Shown here one piece after another: positions 8,375 to 16,387 of a DNA stretch of 64,000 nt. Each line of letters begins with the position of its first letter. Positions within the stretch are counted from its first letter, which is position 1. The position numbers and the translations under genes were made by a program. The stretch comes from UBA8752 sp040261275 (GTDB lineage Bacteria > Bacteroidota > Bacteroidia > Flavobacteriales_D > Sanyastnellaceae): NCBI GenBank assembly GCA_040261275.1, contig JBDQOI010000001.1, positions 1 to 64,000 on the forward strand, given 5' to 3'. The notes beneath the pieces were generated by a model. The model ran no database searches and had not been told where the DNA came from. It saw nothing but the letters and a program-made list of their open reading frames with translations.

Positions 8375-9701
8375 CGCTTCGGGAAAACAATGGGGAACGA
8401 GGATTGGGATGTTCCTGCTGTTCGGCTTGGGTTGGGGACACACCGTGGCACAGGAAACCGCAGCATCGGAAACCCTCGCGTCCGCTTCGGAGTCCGAGTG
8501 GGGACAGGTCGATTCTGACTGTGTTCACGGTGACGCGCACCGAGATCCGGCGCTGGCTTTCACGGGTTGGCAGGACACCGTTCTTTTCGGCGCCGAATCC
8601 CTGACCGGCTTTCTCACCGCGTGGAACGACGTGCTGCAGGAGGGCCGCTCATCGGGCCAAGCCCCTCTGCAGATCGCTTATTTTGGGGGTTCCCATGTAC
8701 AGGCGGGCCGCATAGGATGGTCTTTCCGCAGGCGGCTCACTTCGGACTTTCCCGGCATGGTTGTCGGTCGCGGCATACAGGCGCCGCAACGGTTGGTCCA
8801 TTCCAATGGGCCGCCGGAGCGAGGCTGGCATGCCGAAGGGGACTGGATCCGGGCTTCATGTGCCCACCGCCGGCATGAGGGGAAATGGGGCATCACCGGA
8901 ATGGAAGCCCGATGCACGGCGCCCGGTGATGGGCTGTCCTTCTGGACGGGAGAGCCTGCCGGGTCGGAGTGCACCGCGGCCCTTCGTCTCTTGAGCCGAC
9001 CGGAATCATCTGCATTGTGGCAATGGACCGAACAAGGCCTCGATGCACTCAAGGACACATCCCTCGGCATGCAGGGCATCCAAACGTGGTACATGTTGGA
9101 AGGTCAGGCATCGCCCGACACCCTGCGTCTCGGCCACCCCCACGACCAACCCGCCGTCCTCCAGGGCGTGGAATGGATCCCCGCCGCCGCGGACTGCATT
9201 TTCCACGACTTGGGCGCCAACGGCGCGCATTCGGCATCATGGCTTCGCAATCCCCATTTCCCAGGACAACTCGAGGCCCTCGCTCCCGATCTCGCCATCC
9301 TCGCTTTTGGCATCAACGATGCCCACATGGCTCAGGGACGATTTGATCCCGATCGCTTTCTGCGGCATTACCGCGACTTGCTGGACACCGTTCGCGCGGC
9401 GTCGCCCGGGACGGAAGTCCTCCTCGTCACCAACAATGACAGCCACTACCGCGGCCGCCACAACGCCCATGCCGAGCAGGTGCGTCGGGCCATGAGGGAA
9501 TTGGTGACCACCGAGGACGTGGCCTGCTGGGACCTGTACCGCCAGCTCGGAGGGCGCGGTTCCATTGACCGGCTGCACGCTGCGGGTTTCGCGGCAGACG
9601 ATCGGCTTCACTTCCGCCGCGATGGATACATCCTCATCGGAGAGATGCTGTATGAACTGCTGGCCCGAGCGGCGGCTGCAATCGCGAAACAGGCCCCATG
9701 A
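8364..9701 (+). CDS. Secreted SGNH/GDSL hydrolase-family protein
   Basis: 445 residues from ATG 8364, which overlaps the upstream stop by 11 bases; longer in-frame starts lie inside the previous gene and are rejected. Residues 1-30 are a signal peptide (GMFLLFGLGWGHTVAQ). Block I reads IAYFGGSHVQAGRIG, where GGSH replaces GDS but the Ser is kept; block III is FGINDAHMA (oxyanion Asn); block V is DRLHFRRDGY (Asp-x-x-His). All catalytic elements are thus present. It differs from its neighbour in block III (GIND versus GGNF), so the two are unlikely to be redundant. Probably periplasmic, working with the MBOAT membrane protein encoded next. Confidence 0.8.
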   Translation: MRSSASGKQWGTRIGMFLLFGLGWGHTVAQETAASETLASASESEWGQVDSDCVHGDAHRDPALAFTGWQDTVLFGAESLTGFLTAWNDVLQEGRSSGQAPLQIAYFGGSHVQAGRIGWSFRRRLTSDFPGMVVGRGIQAPQRLVHSNGPPERGWHAEGDWIRASCAHRRHEGKWGITGMEARCTAPGDGLSFWTGEPAGSECTAALRLLSRPESSALWQWTEQGLDALKDTSLGMQGIQTWYMLEGQASPDTLRLGHPHDQPAVLQGVEWIPAAADCIFHDLGANGAHSASWLRNPHFPGQLEALAPDLAILAFGINDAHMAQGRFDPDRFLRHYRDLLDTVRAASPGTEVLLVTNNDSHYRGRHNAHAEQVRRAMRELVTTEDVACWDLYRQLGGRGSIDRLHAAGFAADDRLHFRRDGYILIGEMLYELLARAAAAIAKQAP

Positions 9702-11405
9702 ACGATTGGCTCGGCATTCTGGACCACGATGGCGCCCGCCCCTGGACCTTCCTGGACGGATCGTTCTGGCTGTTCTTGCTCGTGGTACTGGCGGTGGATG
9801 CGACCCTGCACCGCGACCGACGAAGGAGCCTGAGGCATGTGGTTACTGGCCGCCAGCCTGTTGTTCTATTGGAAAACTTCCGGGTGGTTCGTTCTCATCC
9901 TTCTGTTCTCGACCTGCAGCGACCACTTCATCGGCCACCGCATCGCGCGCCAGGAGGACAAAACGCTGCGCAACGCCTGGCTCGCCTTGAGCATCGCCCT
10001 CAACCTGGGGGTGCTGTTCTATTTCAAGTACACCTATTTCCTGACCGAGTCGTGGAATGCCGCCACCGGGTCCAACATCATCCCGCGCCATTGGCTGGCC
10101 CTGGGCGCCAACGCCGCGCTCGGCACCGGTTGGTCCGTGGACCGCATCCTGCTTCCGGTGGGCATCAGCTTTTACACCTTTCAGACCATCAGCTACACGG
10201 TGGACATTCACCGCGGGCACATCGCCCCGCTGAAGCGACTCTCGGATTTCGGCTTCTATGTTTCGTTCTTTCCCCAATTGGTGGCCGGCCCCATCGTACG
10301 CGCCTCGGAGTTCGTTCCCCAAATCCTCAAGCCCTCACCCGTCACCCGAGAAACGCTGGGGCGCGCGGGATTCTGGATCCTGAACGGCCTGCTGAAGAAG
10401 GTACTTCTGGCCGATTGGATCGCGGTGAACTTCAATGACCGCGTCTTCGCCGACCCGGCTTCGCACAGCGGATTTGAAATTTGGATGGCCCTGTACGGCT
10501 ACTCCCTTCAGGTCTATGCGGATTTCTCCGGCTACACCGACATGGCCATTGGCGTGGCCCTGCTCATGGGCTATCGATTGCCCCAGAACTTCAACAGCCC
10601 CTACAAGGCCGACAGCTGCGGCAACTTCTGGAAACGCTGGCACATGAGCCTGTCGGGCTGGCTGAAGGACTACCTCTACATCCCCATGGGCGGCAACCGG
10701 CGCGCCTCGGGGTTCACGGCCATCTGCGGTCTGTTCCTTCTCGGCTTCGTCGCCCTGATGTGGCCCGACCCCCGCTTCCTCGGCGGGCTCTTGGCCACCG
10801 TCTTCGCCACGGCCCTGGCGATGTGGCGCATTCCGGCCTTCCATCGATGGATCACCACCAACATCAACATCTGGATGACCATGCTCCTCGGAGGCCTCTG
10901 GCACGGAGCGGGCTGGAACTTCGTCATTTGGGGGGGACTCAACGGCCTCGGCATCACGGTCTACAAACTGTGGCGAAAAGTCAGCCCCTGGGAGCGCAAG
11001 GATGCCTTCTGGAAAAAGGCCATTGCGGTCACGCTGACCTTTCATTTCATCACCTTCACGCGCATTTGGTTCCGCAGCGCCTCGCACACCACTTGGGCGA
11101 CTTTCGGAACGGAACACGACTTGCAGGGGGAATGGAATACCGCCGGCATCATTTTGGGCAAGCTGGCAGAGGCCACGCCCTGGCGTGTCGTAAGTGATGT
11201 CGCCAGTCACTACGGGCTGGTGTTCGGCACCATGGTGCTGGGCTACCTCATCCATCTGCTGCCCAGCAGAATCAAGCAGGGCTACCGCGATGCCTTCATC
11301 CAAGCCCCTTTGGCAATGCAGGTGGGCTGTGCCATTGTCGCTGTCATCGCAGCGTCATCGGTCCTCTCCGCAGGAGGGACGCCCTTCATTTACTTCCAGT
11401 TTTGA
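9698..11405 (+). CDS. MBOAT (DltB/AlgI/PatA-like) O-acyltransferase, +1 frameshift near 9836
   Basis: The start at 9698 is an ATGA overlap with the upstream stop. Its first about 46 codons (FWLFLLVVLAVDATL, then RRRSLR) look like the first helix of an MBOAT, but the rest of the protein is in the next frame from ATG 9837 (MWLLAASLLFYW onwards, 522 residues). Joining them requires skipping one base around 9833-9837; the result, about 568 residues, has usual family length. The invariant MBOAT His lies in GGLWHGAGWNF, and FFPQLVAGPIVR and FWKRWHMSLSGWLKDYLYIP are family hallmarks. MBOATs pass acyl groups from the cytoplasm across the membrane to extracellular acceptors. AAGGAG at 9823-9828 could allow restart at 9837. 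The shift may be a sequencing error, a mutation or recoding. Confidence 0.8.
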
Positions 11406-11408
11406 GGA

Positions 11409-11654
11409 TCAACGGCGGTCGCCGTCCCATGTCCCTTCCGTCTGAGCGTCGGGCAGGACCACCCCGTCATAGGCGCTGCAGTTCTTCGTGTTCCTACCAC
11501 AACCGGTAGCGAAAGCCAACAGCCAAAGGCAACCCAACAAAACAACCAAAGTGCGCTGTATGGATTGGTGGCGCTGCAATTGCTCCGGATTGACCACGGC
11601 GGCCACGGGGCGGGGCTCATTACTCAACGGCAAAAGTGGATTCGGCTTAGGCAT
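11409..11654 (-). CDS. Small putative lipoprotein / membrane protein
   Basis: 81 residues from ATG 11654. A hydrophobic helix (TLVVLLGCLWLLAFATGC) ends in a lipobox-like LAFATGC, followed by a short hydrophilic tail with CGRNTKNCSAYDG. The 34-residue cytoplasmic-side leader before the helix is long for a lipoprotein signal, so a simple single-pass membrane protein is equally possible. The C-x(6)-C-x-AY pattern recalls small Bacteroidota proteins with a CPAY motif, but I cannot name a family. It ends 3 bases from the MBOAT stop and is divergent from the gene at 11740. A TACTTTCG box lies 13 bases upstream. Confidence 0.5.
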   Translation of the reverse strand: MPKPNPLLPLSNEPRPVAAVVNPEQLQRHQSIQRTLVVLLGCLWLLAFATGCGRNTKNCSAYDGVVLPDAQTEGTWDGDRR

Positions 11655-11727
11655 GACAGAAGGGCAACGAAAGTAAGAAAGGAATTGTTGTGCACGGCCC
11701 ATGTCCTTTTGCCGCTCCTTACCCCAC

Positions 11728-11735
11728 TACCTTTG
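11728..11735 (+). promoter_or_regulatory. -7 box TACCTTTG, 4 bases before ATG 11740
   Basis: Exact match to TAnnTTTG; TTTG at 11708-11711 may serve as -33 (spacer 16, short). The spacing to ATG implies a leaderless mRNA. Confidence 0.55.
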
Positions 11736-11739
11736 AGGC

Positions 11740-12081
11740 ATGCCAGAAAAAGGGAATCCCAGCCTGGAGCAACGGTTGCTCGATCTGAGTCTGATTTGGC
11801 TGGTGCTCTACAACGCCGTCTTCCTGGTCGACGTGCTCTCCGACGGCGCGAAAGCCGGTCAGTGGGCCGGGACCATCATGGCCTTCATCGATGAGCGAAG
11901 GGGCTGGGTCACCCTTTTCGAGGCCATTGCCGCCGCGTCCCTTTTCGCAGATCTGGTGGTTCGATTCGATGTCTACCCCGATTCTCGCCGCTCCTGGCGC
12001 GTTGCCGGCGTGGGGCTGGCCTTGGCAGGTTTGGTCTTCAAGGCCTTCACCTTCTACCTGAACTCCGCTTATTTGGAGTGA
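11740..12081 (+). CDS. Small integral membrane protein, unknown function
   Basis: 113 residues with three hydrophobic segments: about 14-32 (LSLIWLVLYNAVFLV), 57-72 (FEAIAAASLFADLVV) and 85-108 (RVAGVGLALAGLVFKAFTFYL). No signal peptide or known motif. The spacing of conserved-looking charged residues (DVYPDSRRSWR between helices 2 and 3) suggests a genuine membrane protein. An exact -7 box 4 bases upstream supports the start. It converges with the gene ending at 12094, leaving 12 bases between stops. Confidence 0.65.
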   Translation: MPEKGNPSLEQRLLDLSLIWLVLYNAVFLVDVLSDGAKAGQWAGTIMAFIDERRGWVTLFEAIAAASLFADLVVRFDVYPDSRRSWRVAGVGLALAGLVFKAFTFYLNSAYLE

Positions 12082-12093
12082 GCCCGCTTGGGA

Positions 12094-12900
12094 TTAGTCG
12101 TCCCATTGGTATTCATAGTCCACGTCCTGCAGACGTTCCGGCCGCGCGCGAAAGGCGGAAAACCGTTCCCGTGTCCACAGAATGAACTCGTATTGGGTCA
12201 ACGCCTTGAGCACCGCTTCTCCCGGATCCATGTAATCGAGGAAGGCCTCGAATTCCGATGGATCCAAGTTGACAATCTCGAAGTCGACATACTTGCCCAG
12301 CAGCTCGCGGAGCAACGCGCGCCTTTTGTCCTCATTCTCCAATCTCGCCACCTCCCTTTTGCTCTGCTCCATTCGATTGAATTGCTCGTAAAGGAAGGTG
12401 ATGGGACTGGTCAATGCATCGATCCCGCTCGTGCGGTAGGTCTTCTCGTCATACCCCAAAGCCTGGATGTCGCGCACAATCTCCCCGAGGTCCCGGGGGG
12501 CGATCACCTCTGCGGCCCCCACCTCCACGGCCATCCGTGCGAGGTGAATGGACCACGACCACCCTTCGAAGGGCGCCGATCCGAGGGGAACCCTTCGGGC
12601 CACGGTGCGGTAACCAATGGACGCGAATTGCAAAGTGTCGCCGGGCATCACCTCCAACGCGAAGCGGCCACTTGCACTTCCAAACTGCCCTTTTCCCGTA
12701 TTGCGGTTGACCACCATGCAGCCGGGCAAACCGCGTCCGTCGGGGCCGAGCACTTCACCGCGCAAAAAAGCGGGCACCGTATCCGGTTGTATCTCCACAG
12801 CGGAAACCGCACTTTCCGATTGACCGTATCCCACCACGGTCCAGAGGACCAGCATCGGGAGCCACATTCCCTTCCTTATCGCGTTCCGCGGTGTCACCAC
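12094..12900 (-). CDS. Secreted carboxypeptidase-regulatory-like domain protein
   Basis: 268 residues from GTG 12900; the GTG is supported by a TAGTTTGG box exactly 4 bases upstream, and the extra codons supply the basic n-region (RNAIRK) the signal peptide needs. ATG 12867 is the alternative. After the signal peptide (WLPMLVLWTVVGYGQ), residues about 44-120 form a CarboxypepD_reg-like domain: FLRGEVLGPDGRGLPGC, NTGKGQFGSASGRF, GDTLQFASIGY. The remaining about 140 residues are helical and charged, with no known domain. Such proteins are common in Bacteroidota envelopes, usually periplasmic or outer-membrane associated; function is unknown. Confidence 0.75.
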   Translation of the reverse strand: MVTPRNAIRKGMWLPMLVLWTVVGYGQSESAVSAVEIQPDTVPAFLRGEVLGPDGRGLPGCMVVNRNTGKGQFGSASGRFALEVMPGDTLQFASIGYRTVARRVPLGSAPFEGWSWSIHLARMAVEVGAAEVIAPRDLGEIVRDIQALGYDEKTYRTSGIDALTSPITFLYEQFNRMEQSKREVARLENEDKRRALLRELLGKYVDFEIVNLDPSEFEAFLDYMDPGEAVLKALTQYEFILWTRERFSAFRARPERLQDVDYEYQWDD

Positions 12901-12904
12901 GGGA

Positions 12905-12912
12905 CCAAACTA
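12905..12912 (-). promoter_or_regulatory. -7-like box TAGTTTGG, 4 bases before GTG 12900
   Basis: The box and its spacing argue for the GTG start rather than ATG 12867. It lies only 4 bases from the divergent plus-strand box at 12917-12924. Confidence 0.45.
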
Positions 12913-12916
12913 CCGC

Positions 12917-12924
12917 TAACTTGC
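12917..12924 (+). promoter_or_regulatory. -7-like box TAACTTGC, 7 bases before ATG 12932
   Basis: TAnnTT core ahead of meaB; implies a leader of only a few bases. Back-to-back with the minus-strand box at 12905-12912. Confidence 0.4.
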
Positions 12925-12931
12925 CTGCAGG

Positions 12932-13981
12932 ATGGCCAAAGACCTAGAAAATGAAGCCCGCGACCGGGCATTGGCCAGGATTCGGGCGTCGCGCGCCCGC
13001 TCCTCTGGTGGTGTGGACGGCTGGATGGACCAGCTCCTCTCCGGGGACAGGACGGCTTTGGCCCAGGCCATCAGCCTGGTGGAAAGCACCCTTGAGGAAG
13101 ACCGCCGCCTGGCGGAGCAACTCATCGCACGCGCCTCGGCACAGGCGGGGCCTGCCCTGCGCTATGGCATTACGGGAGTACCCGGTGCGGGAAAGAGCAC
13201 ATGGATCGAAGCGGCGGGTCTCCACCTGATTTCGCGGGGTCACAAGGTCGCGGTCCTCGCTGTGGACCCCAGCAGCAGCCGGACCGGTGGAAGCCTCCTG
13301 GGCGACAAGACCCGCATGTCCACCTTGGCCCAACACGAACATGCCTTTGTGCGCCCCTCCCCTTCCGGTCGCGCACTCGGTGGCGTTGCCGAGGCGACTT
13401 CTGAAATCACATTGCTCTGCGCGGCCTGCGGGTTTGACCGCATCCTGATTGAAACCGTCGGGGTCGGCCAGAGTGAAACGGAGGTGCGCCGTATGACGGA
13501 CCTGTTCCTACTGCTGTTGATTCCCGGTGCAGGTGATGGGATACAAGGCATCAAGCGCGGTATTCTCGAGTGGGCCGATGCCGTCTGGGTGAACAAGGCA
13601 GATGGCGAAGCAGCCCGCTTGGAAGCGGCCCAATCCGCGCTGGCGGTTTACCGCGCGGCGTTGGCATTGCTCGCGCCTCCATCCGAAGGGGCGCCGCCCT
13701 TGTTCGACGCGGGCTCCTCTTTGGACGCCGGGCAAGTCGCCTCCTGGGTCGATCGCCTCGAAGAGCGCCTCGAAGCGGCAGTGTCCTCGGGCAGCCTGGA
13801 ACGTCGGAGGTCCCGGCAAATGAGGGACTCATTGGAAGCGATGCTCACCAGGGAAGCGTTGGAAAGGGTCCGGCGCCACCCCCAATTTGCCCCAGCCTGG
13901 GCGCAGTTACAAGACGCGTCACTACGCGCACAAATCCCCCCGTACGAAAAGGTTCGCCAATTGCTGGATGCTTTAGATTGA
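12932..13981 (+). CDS. meaB: Methylmalonyl-CoA mutase-associated GTPase MeaB
   Basis: 349 residues, normal for MeaB/ArgK G3E-type GTPases. P-loop GVPGAGKST (about residues 81-89), switch segment VDPSSSRTGGSLLGDKTRM, then ETVGVGQSETEV and base-recognition VNKADG are all present. MeaB loads and protects adenosylcobalamin on methylmalonyl-CoA mutase, gating cofactor transfer by GTP hydrolysis. The mutase subunits are not in this window. A separate IcmF at 59839 carries its own built-in homologous G domain, so this stand-alone chaperone most likely serves a MutAB-type mutase elsewhere. The next gene begins 12 bases downstream. Confidence 0.92.
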   Translation: MAKDLENEARDRALARIRASRARSSGGVDGWMDQLLSGDRTALAQAISLVESTLEEDRRLAEQLIARASAQAGPALRYGITGVPGAGKSTWIEAAGLHLISRGHKVAVLAVDPSSSRTGGSLLGDKTRMSTLAQHEHAFVRPSPSGRALGGVAEATSEITLLCAACGFDRILIETVGVGQSETEVRRMTDLFLLLLIPGAGDGIQGIKRGILEWADAVWVNKADGEAARLEAAQSALAVYRAALALLAPPSEGAPPLFDAGSSLDAGQVASWVDRLEERLEAAVSSGSLERRRSRQMRDSLEAMLTREALERVRRHPQFAPAWAQLQDASLRAQIPPYEKVRQLLDALD

Positions 13982-13993
13982 GGGCTTATACCC

Positions 13994-14974
13994 TTGATCC
14001 TCAAACCATTGATAATTGCCGTCCCGCTGAGCATTTGGGCCATCGGATTGTCCCTTCTGGCCCTCCTCTTTCAAGAGGCTGCGCTGTTGGAAGACATCCG
14101 GGGCAAAGCGGCGGGTGTGAATTTCATTCCCACCGCTCCCCAGGCCCTTCAACAGCAGGCTTTTGGTGTGACCCTGGTGCTGGTCTCCTTTTCCTTGCTT
14201 CCCGGGGTCTTGGGCGGATCCTCCGTTCATTTTGTCCTATCCGGAACGCTCGCAGGGGCTGCGATGTGTGCATTCGCCTTCCACCAAGGTGAGCGCCTCC
14301 ATTCCATGCGCAGGCTTTGCGAACTCGAGGACATGCAGTGGATCATCCGCCAGCGCGGTTCCGTTCAGGATCAGATGATGCGCGCCTGTGAGCGCGAAGC
14401 GATGGAGCGACGGTTGCGCCGCTGTCAGTCGACCTTGATGCTCACGCGGCGGGGTGGCGAAGACTTGACCCGGCTGTTTCGATACCTCGAAATGCGGGTG
14501 GCGGACATGTCCGATCAAGTTCACGATGCGGCCACCACCGTCAGCACCTTCGCCACCCATTTGCGGCACGTCTTCATGGAATCCGACCGGGACGACATTC
14601 CCTTGGGTGAAGCCTGCATGCACGTTTTGCGCTGGGCGAGGGTACTGGAGCAACTCGGTACCGCTCCCCTCCGAATCACCGGAGCACCCGATCCGGACTC
14701 CTCTTATTACGAGCGGCGGATTCCCGCATTGCTGTTCCTCGGAGCGGTCGAACGGATCGGGGTGGCCACCCTTGACGCTCAGGATTCCGAGGGTCTCCAT
14801 TGGCATTGGCACATGACAGAAGATGCCGTGATGCTGGAATCACGAGGTGGTGGTGCGATGAGCATACCGGATTTGGAACTCCGCGACTGGGATGCCGCGT
14901 TCATGCTGCGCCATGGGGGAATCGCCCATGCGGGAGGAGCTTGGACTTTCGAATTGCCGTTGCTCCCGGCTTGA
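13994..14974 (+). CDS. Two-helix membrane protein resembling a degenerate LytS-type kinase
   Basis: 326 residues; only TTG start codons are available near the 5' end (TTG 13994 chosen, 12 bases after meaB). Two or three hydrophobic segments lie at about 3-26, 56-74 and 80-95. A cytoplasmic helical region (95-215) follows, and the section LGEACMHVLRWARVLEQLG resembles the dimerisation/linker helix of LytS-like kinases. The C-terminal 100 residues should be the ATPase domain, but no Asn-rich N box or Gly-rich G boxes are visible, and no phospho-acceptor His in the PHFLFN context. It may be a non-catalytic relative of the kinase at 19770. This family assignment is tentative; the membrane topology is clearer. 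Confidence 0.6.
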   Translation: MILKPLIIAVPLSIWAIGLSLLALLFQEAALLEDIRGKAAGVNFIPTAPQALQQQAFGVTLVLVSFSLLPGVLGGSSVHFVLSGTLAGAAMCAFAFHQGERLHSMRRLCELEDMQWIIRQRGSVQDQMMRACEREAMERRLRRCQSTLMLTRRGGEDLTRLFRYLEMRVADMSDQVHDAATTVSTFATHLRHVFMESDRDDIPLGEACMHVLRWARVLEQLGTAPLRITGAPDPDSSYYERRIPALLFLGAVERIGVATLDAQDSEGLHWHWHMTEDAVMLESRGGGAMSIPDLELRDWDAAFMLRHGGIAHAGGAWTFELPLLPA

Positions 14975-14977
14975 TTC

Positions 14978-16348
14978 TCAGCCTCGAGGGTGCAGGGCGT
15001 CGAGCAGAGCACCCAATGGTCCCTTCTCCTGGTCGCCGGTATCCATGTGGCGCAAGGTGACCTGTCCTTCCGCCGCCTCTTCACTCCCGATGACGATGAC
15101 ATGGGGTACCCGCCGGTCATCGGCATACTTGAATTGCTTCTTCAACTTGACGGGGTCGGGATAGACTTCGGTGCGCAGGCCCCGCGTGCGACATTCCGCC
15201 GCGGCTTGCAGCACTTCGGTCAACGTCTCATCGCCCATGTGCAAAAGGAGCACATCCAAGCCCTGCGCCAGGTCGGAAGGGAAGGCATCGAAATGATCCA
15301 GGACGTCATAGATGCGGTCCGCACCAAAACTGATGCCCACTCCGCTCACGTCGGGCATGCCGAAAATCCCGGTCAGGTCGTCGTACCTGCCTCCTCCGCA
15401 AATGCTGCCTACCGGACCATCCACCACCTGCACCTCGAAAATGGCGCCGGTGTAGTAATCCAGACCGCGCGCCAACCCCGGAGCGAAAACCAACTCGGGT
15501 GAACCGACGCCCTCACCGGCGGCCAAGGTCCACAATTGCGTCAGCGCCTCGACCCCTTCCGCCACAGATTCACCGGGGAACTGCTCTGCCAAAGCCGCCA
15601 TTCCGGCCTTGCCTTCCGGGCGCTCCGAAAACAGGCGGCGCGTGCCTTCCTGCGTCGCCTCGCCGAAGCCCCGGTCCGCCAATTCCTTGCACACTCCATC
15701 CAGCCCCACCTTGTCGTACTTGTCCACCGCGACCGTCCACTCCGTCAATCGATCTCCCACCCCCAACTGGCTCGCCACACCGGCGAGGATGCGGCGATCG
15801 TTGACCAGGATGCGGAACTGCGGGACCTGCAAAGCCGTCAGTGCTTCGTAAAACAGGCAGACCAATTCCAACTCGCACAACACTCCGCGCGAACCGATGA
15901 TGTCCGCATCGCATTGAACGAACTCCTGATACCGCCCCTTGCCCGGGCGATCACCACGCCAGACGGTCTGCATCTGGTAGCGCTTGAACGGCATGGGAAT
16001 GTCATTCCTGTGCATGGTAACAAAACGGGCAAAGGGAACCGTAAGGTCATAGCGCAGGGCCTTCTTGCTGATCTGGAAACCCAGGGCCTTGCTGTCCCGG
16101 GCCGCCAGCGTTTCCTCGTTGGCCTTGGAAAGAAAATCGCCGTTGTTCAGCAGCTTGAAGATGAGCTGATCTCCCTCCTCCCCGTACTTGCCGGTGAGGG
16201 TGGAAAGGGCCTCCATGGCCGGTGTCTCGATGGGTTGGAACCCCCTTCGCTCGAAGGCCGTTCGAAGGACGGAGAAAATCCAGTTGCGCCGGGCCATCAC
16301 CCCGGGGGTGAAATCGCGCGTGCCTTTGGGAATGCTCGGCTTGCTCAT
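14978..16348 (-). CDS. hisS: Histidyl-tRNA synthetase
   Basis: 456 residues; class II synthetase. The N-terminus KPSIPKGTRDFTP is typical; motif 2 region includes MQTVWRGDRPGKGRYQEFVQCDADI, the histidine-binding segment GLARGLDYYTG follows, then GGGRYDDLTGIFG and a C-terminal anticodon-binding domain (LLLHMGDETL to the end). Start at ATG 16348 is chosen because an exact TACCTTTG box ends 15 bases upstream, placing the alternative start at 16366 inside the promoter. It converges with the membrane protein gene ending at 14974, 3 bases away. Confidence 0.96.
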   Translation of the reverse strand: MSKPSIPKGTRDFTPGVMARRNWIFSVLRTAFERRGFQPIETPAMEALSTLTGKYGEEGDQLIFKLLNNGDFLSKANEETLAARDSKALGFQISKKALRYDLTVPFARFVTMHRNDIPMPFKRYQMQTVWRGDRPGKGRYQEFVQCDADIIGSRGVLCELELVCLFYEALTALQVPQFRILVNDRRILAGVASQLGVGDRLTEWTVAVDKYDKVGLDGVCKELADRGFGEATQEGTRRLFSERPEGKAGMAALAEQFPGESVAEGVEALTQLWTLAAGEGVGSPELVFAPGLARGLDYYTGAIFEVQVVDGPVGSICGGGRYDDLTGIFGMPDVSGVGISFGADRIYDVLDHFDAFPSDLAQGLDVLLLHMGDETLTEVLQAAAECRTRGLRTEVYPDPVKLKKQFKYADDRRVPHVIVIGSEEAAEGQVTLRHMDTGDQEKGPLGALLDALHPRG

Positions 16349-16363
16349 GCGTTTGAATCGAGA

Positions 16364-16371
16364 CAAAGGTA
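16364..16371 (-). promoter_or_regulatory. -7 box TACCTTTG of hisS
   Basis: Exact TAnnTTTG 15 bases before ATG 16348; predicts a leader of about 10 bases and rules out the in-frame start at 16366. Confidence 0.5.
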
Positions 16372-16387
16372 GAAGGACGATTCCACC

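Noticed and set aside
9828..9840. CTGAGGC at the MBOAT frame switch as a programmed +1 slippery site like the Ty1 heptamer
   Set aside because: Slipping the P-site tRNA from CTG to TGA would not give re-pairing, so the similarity is superficial.
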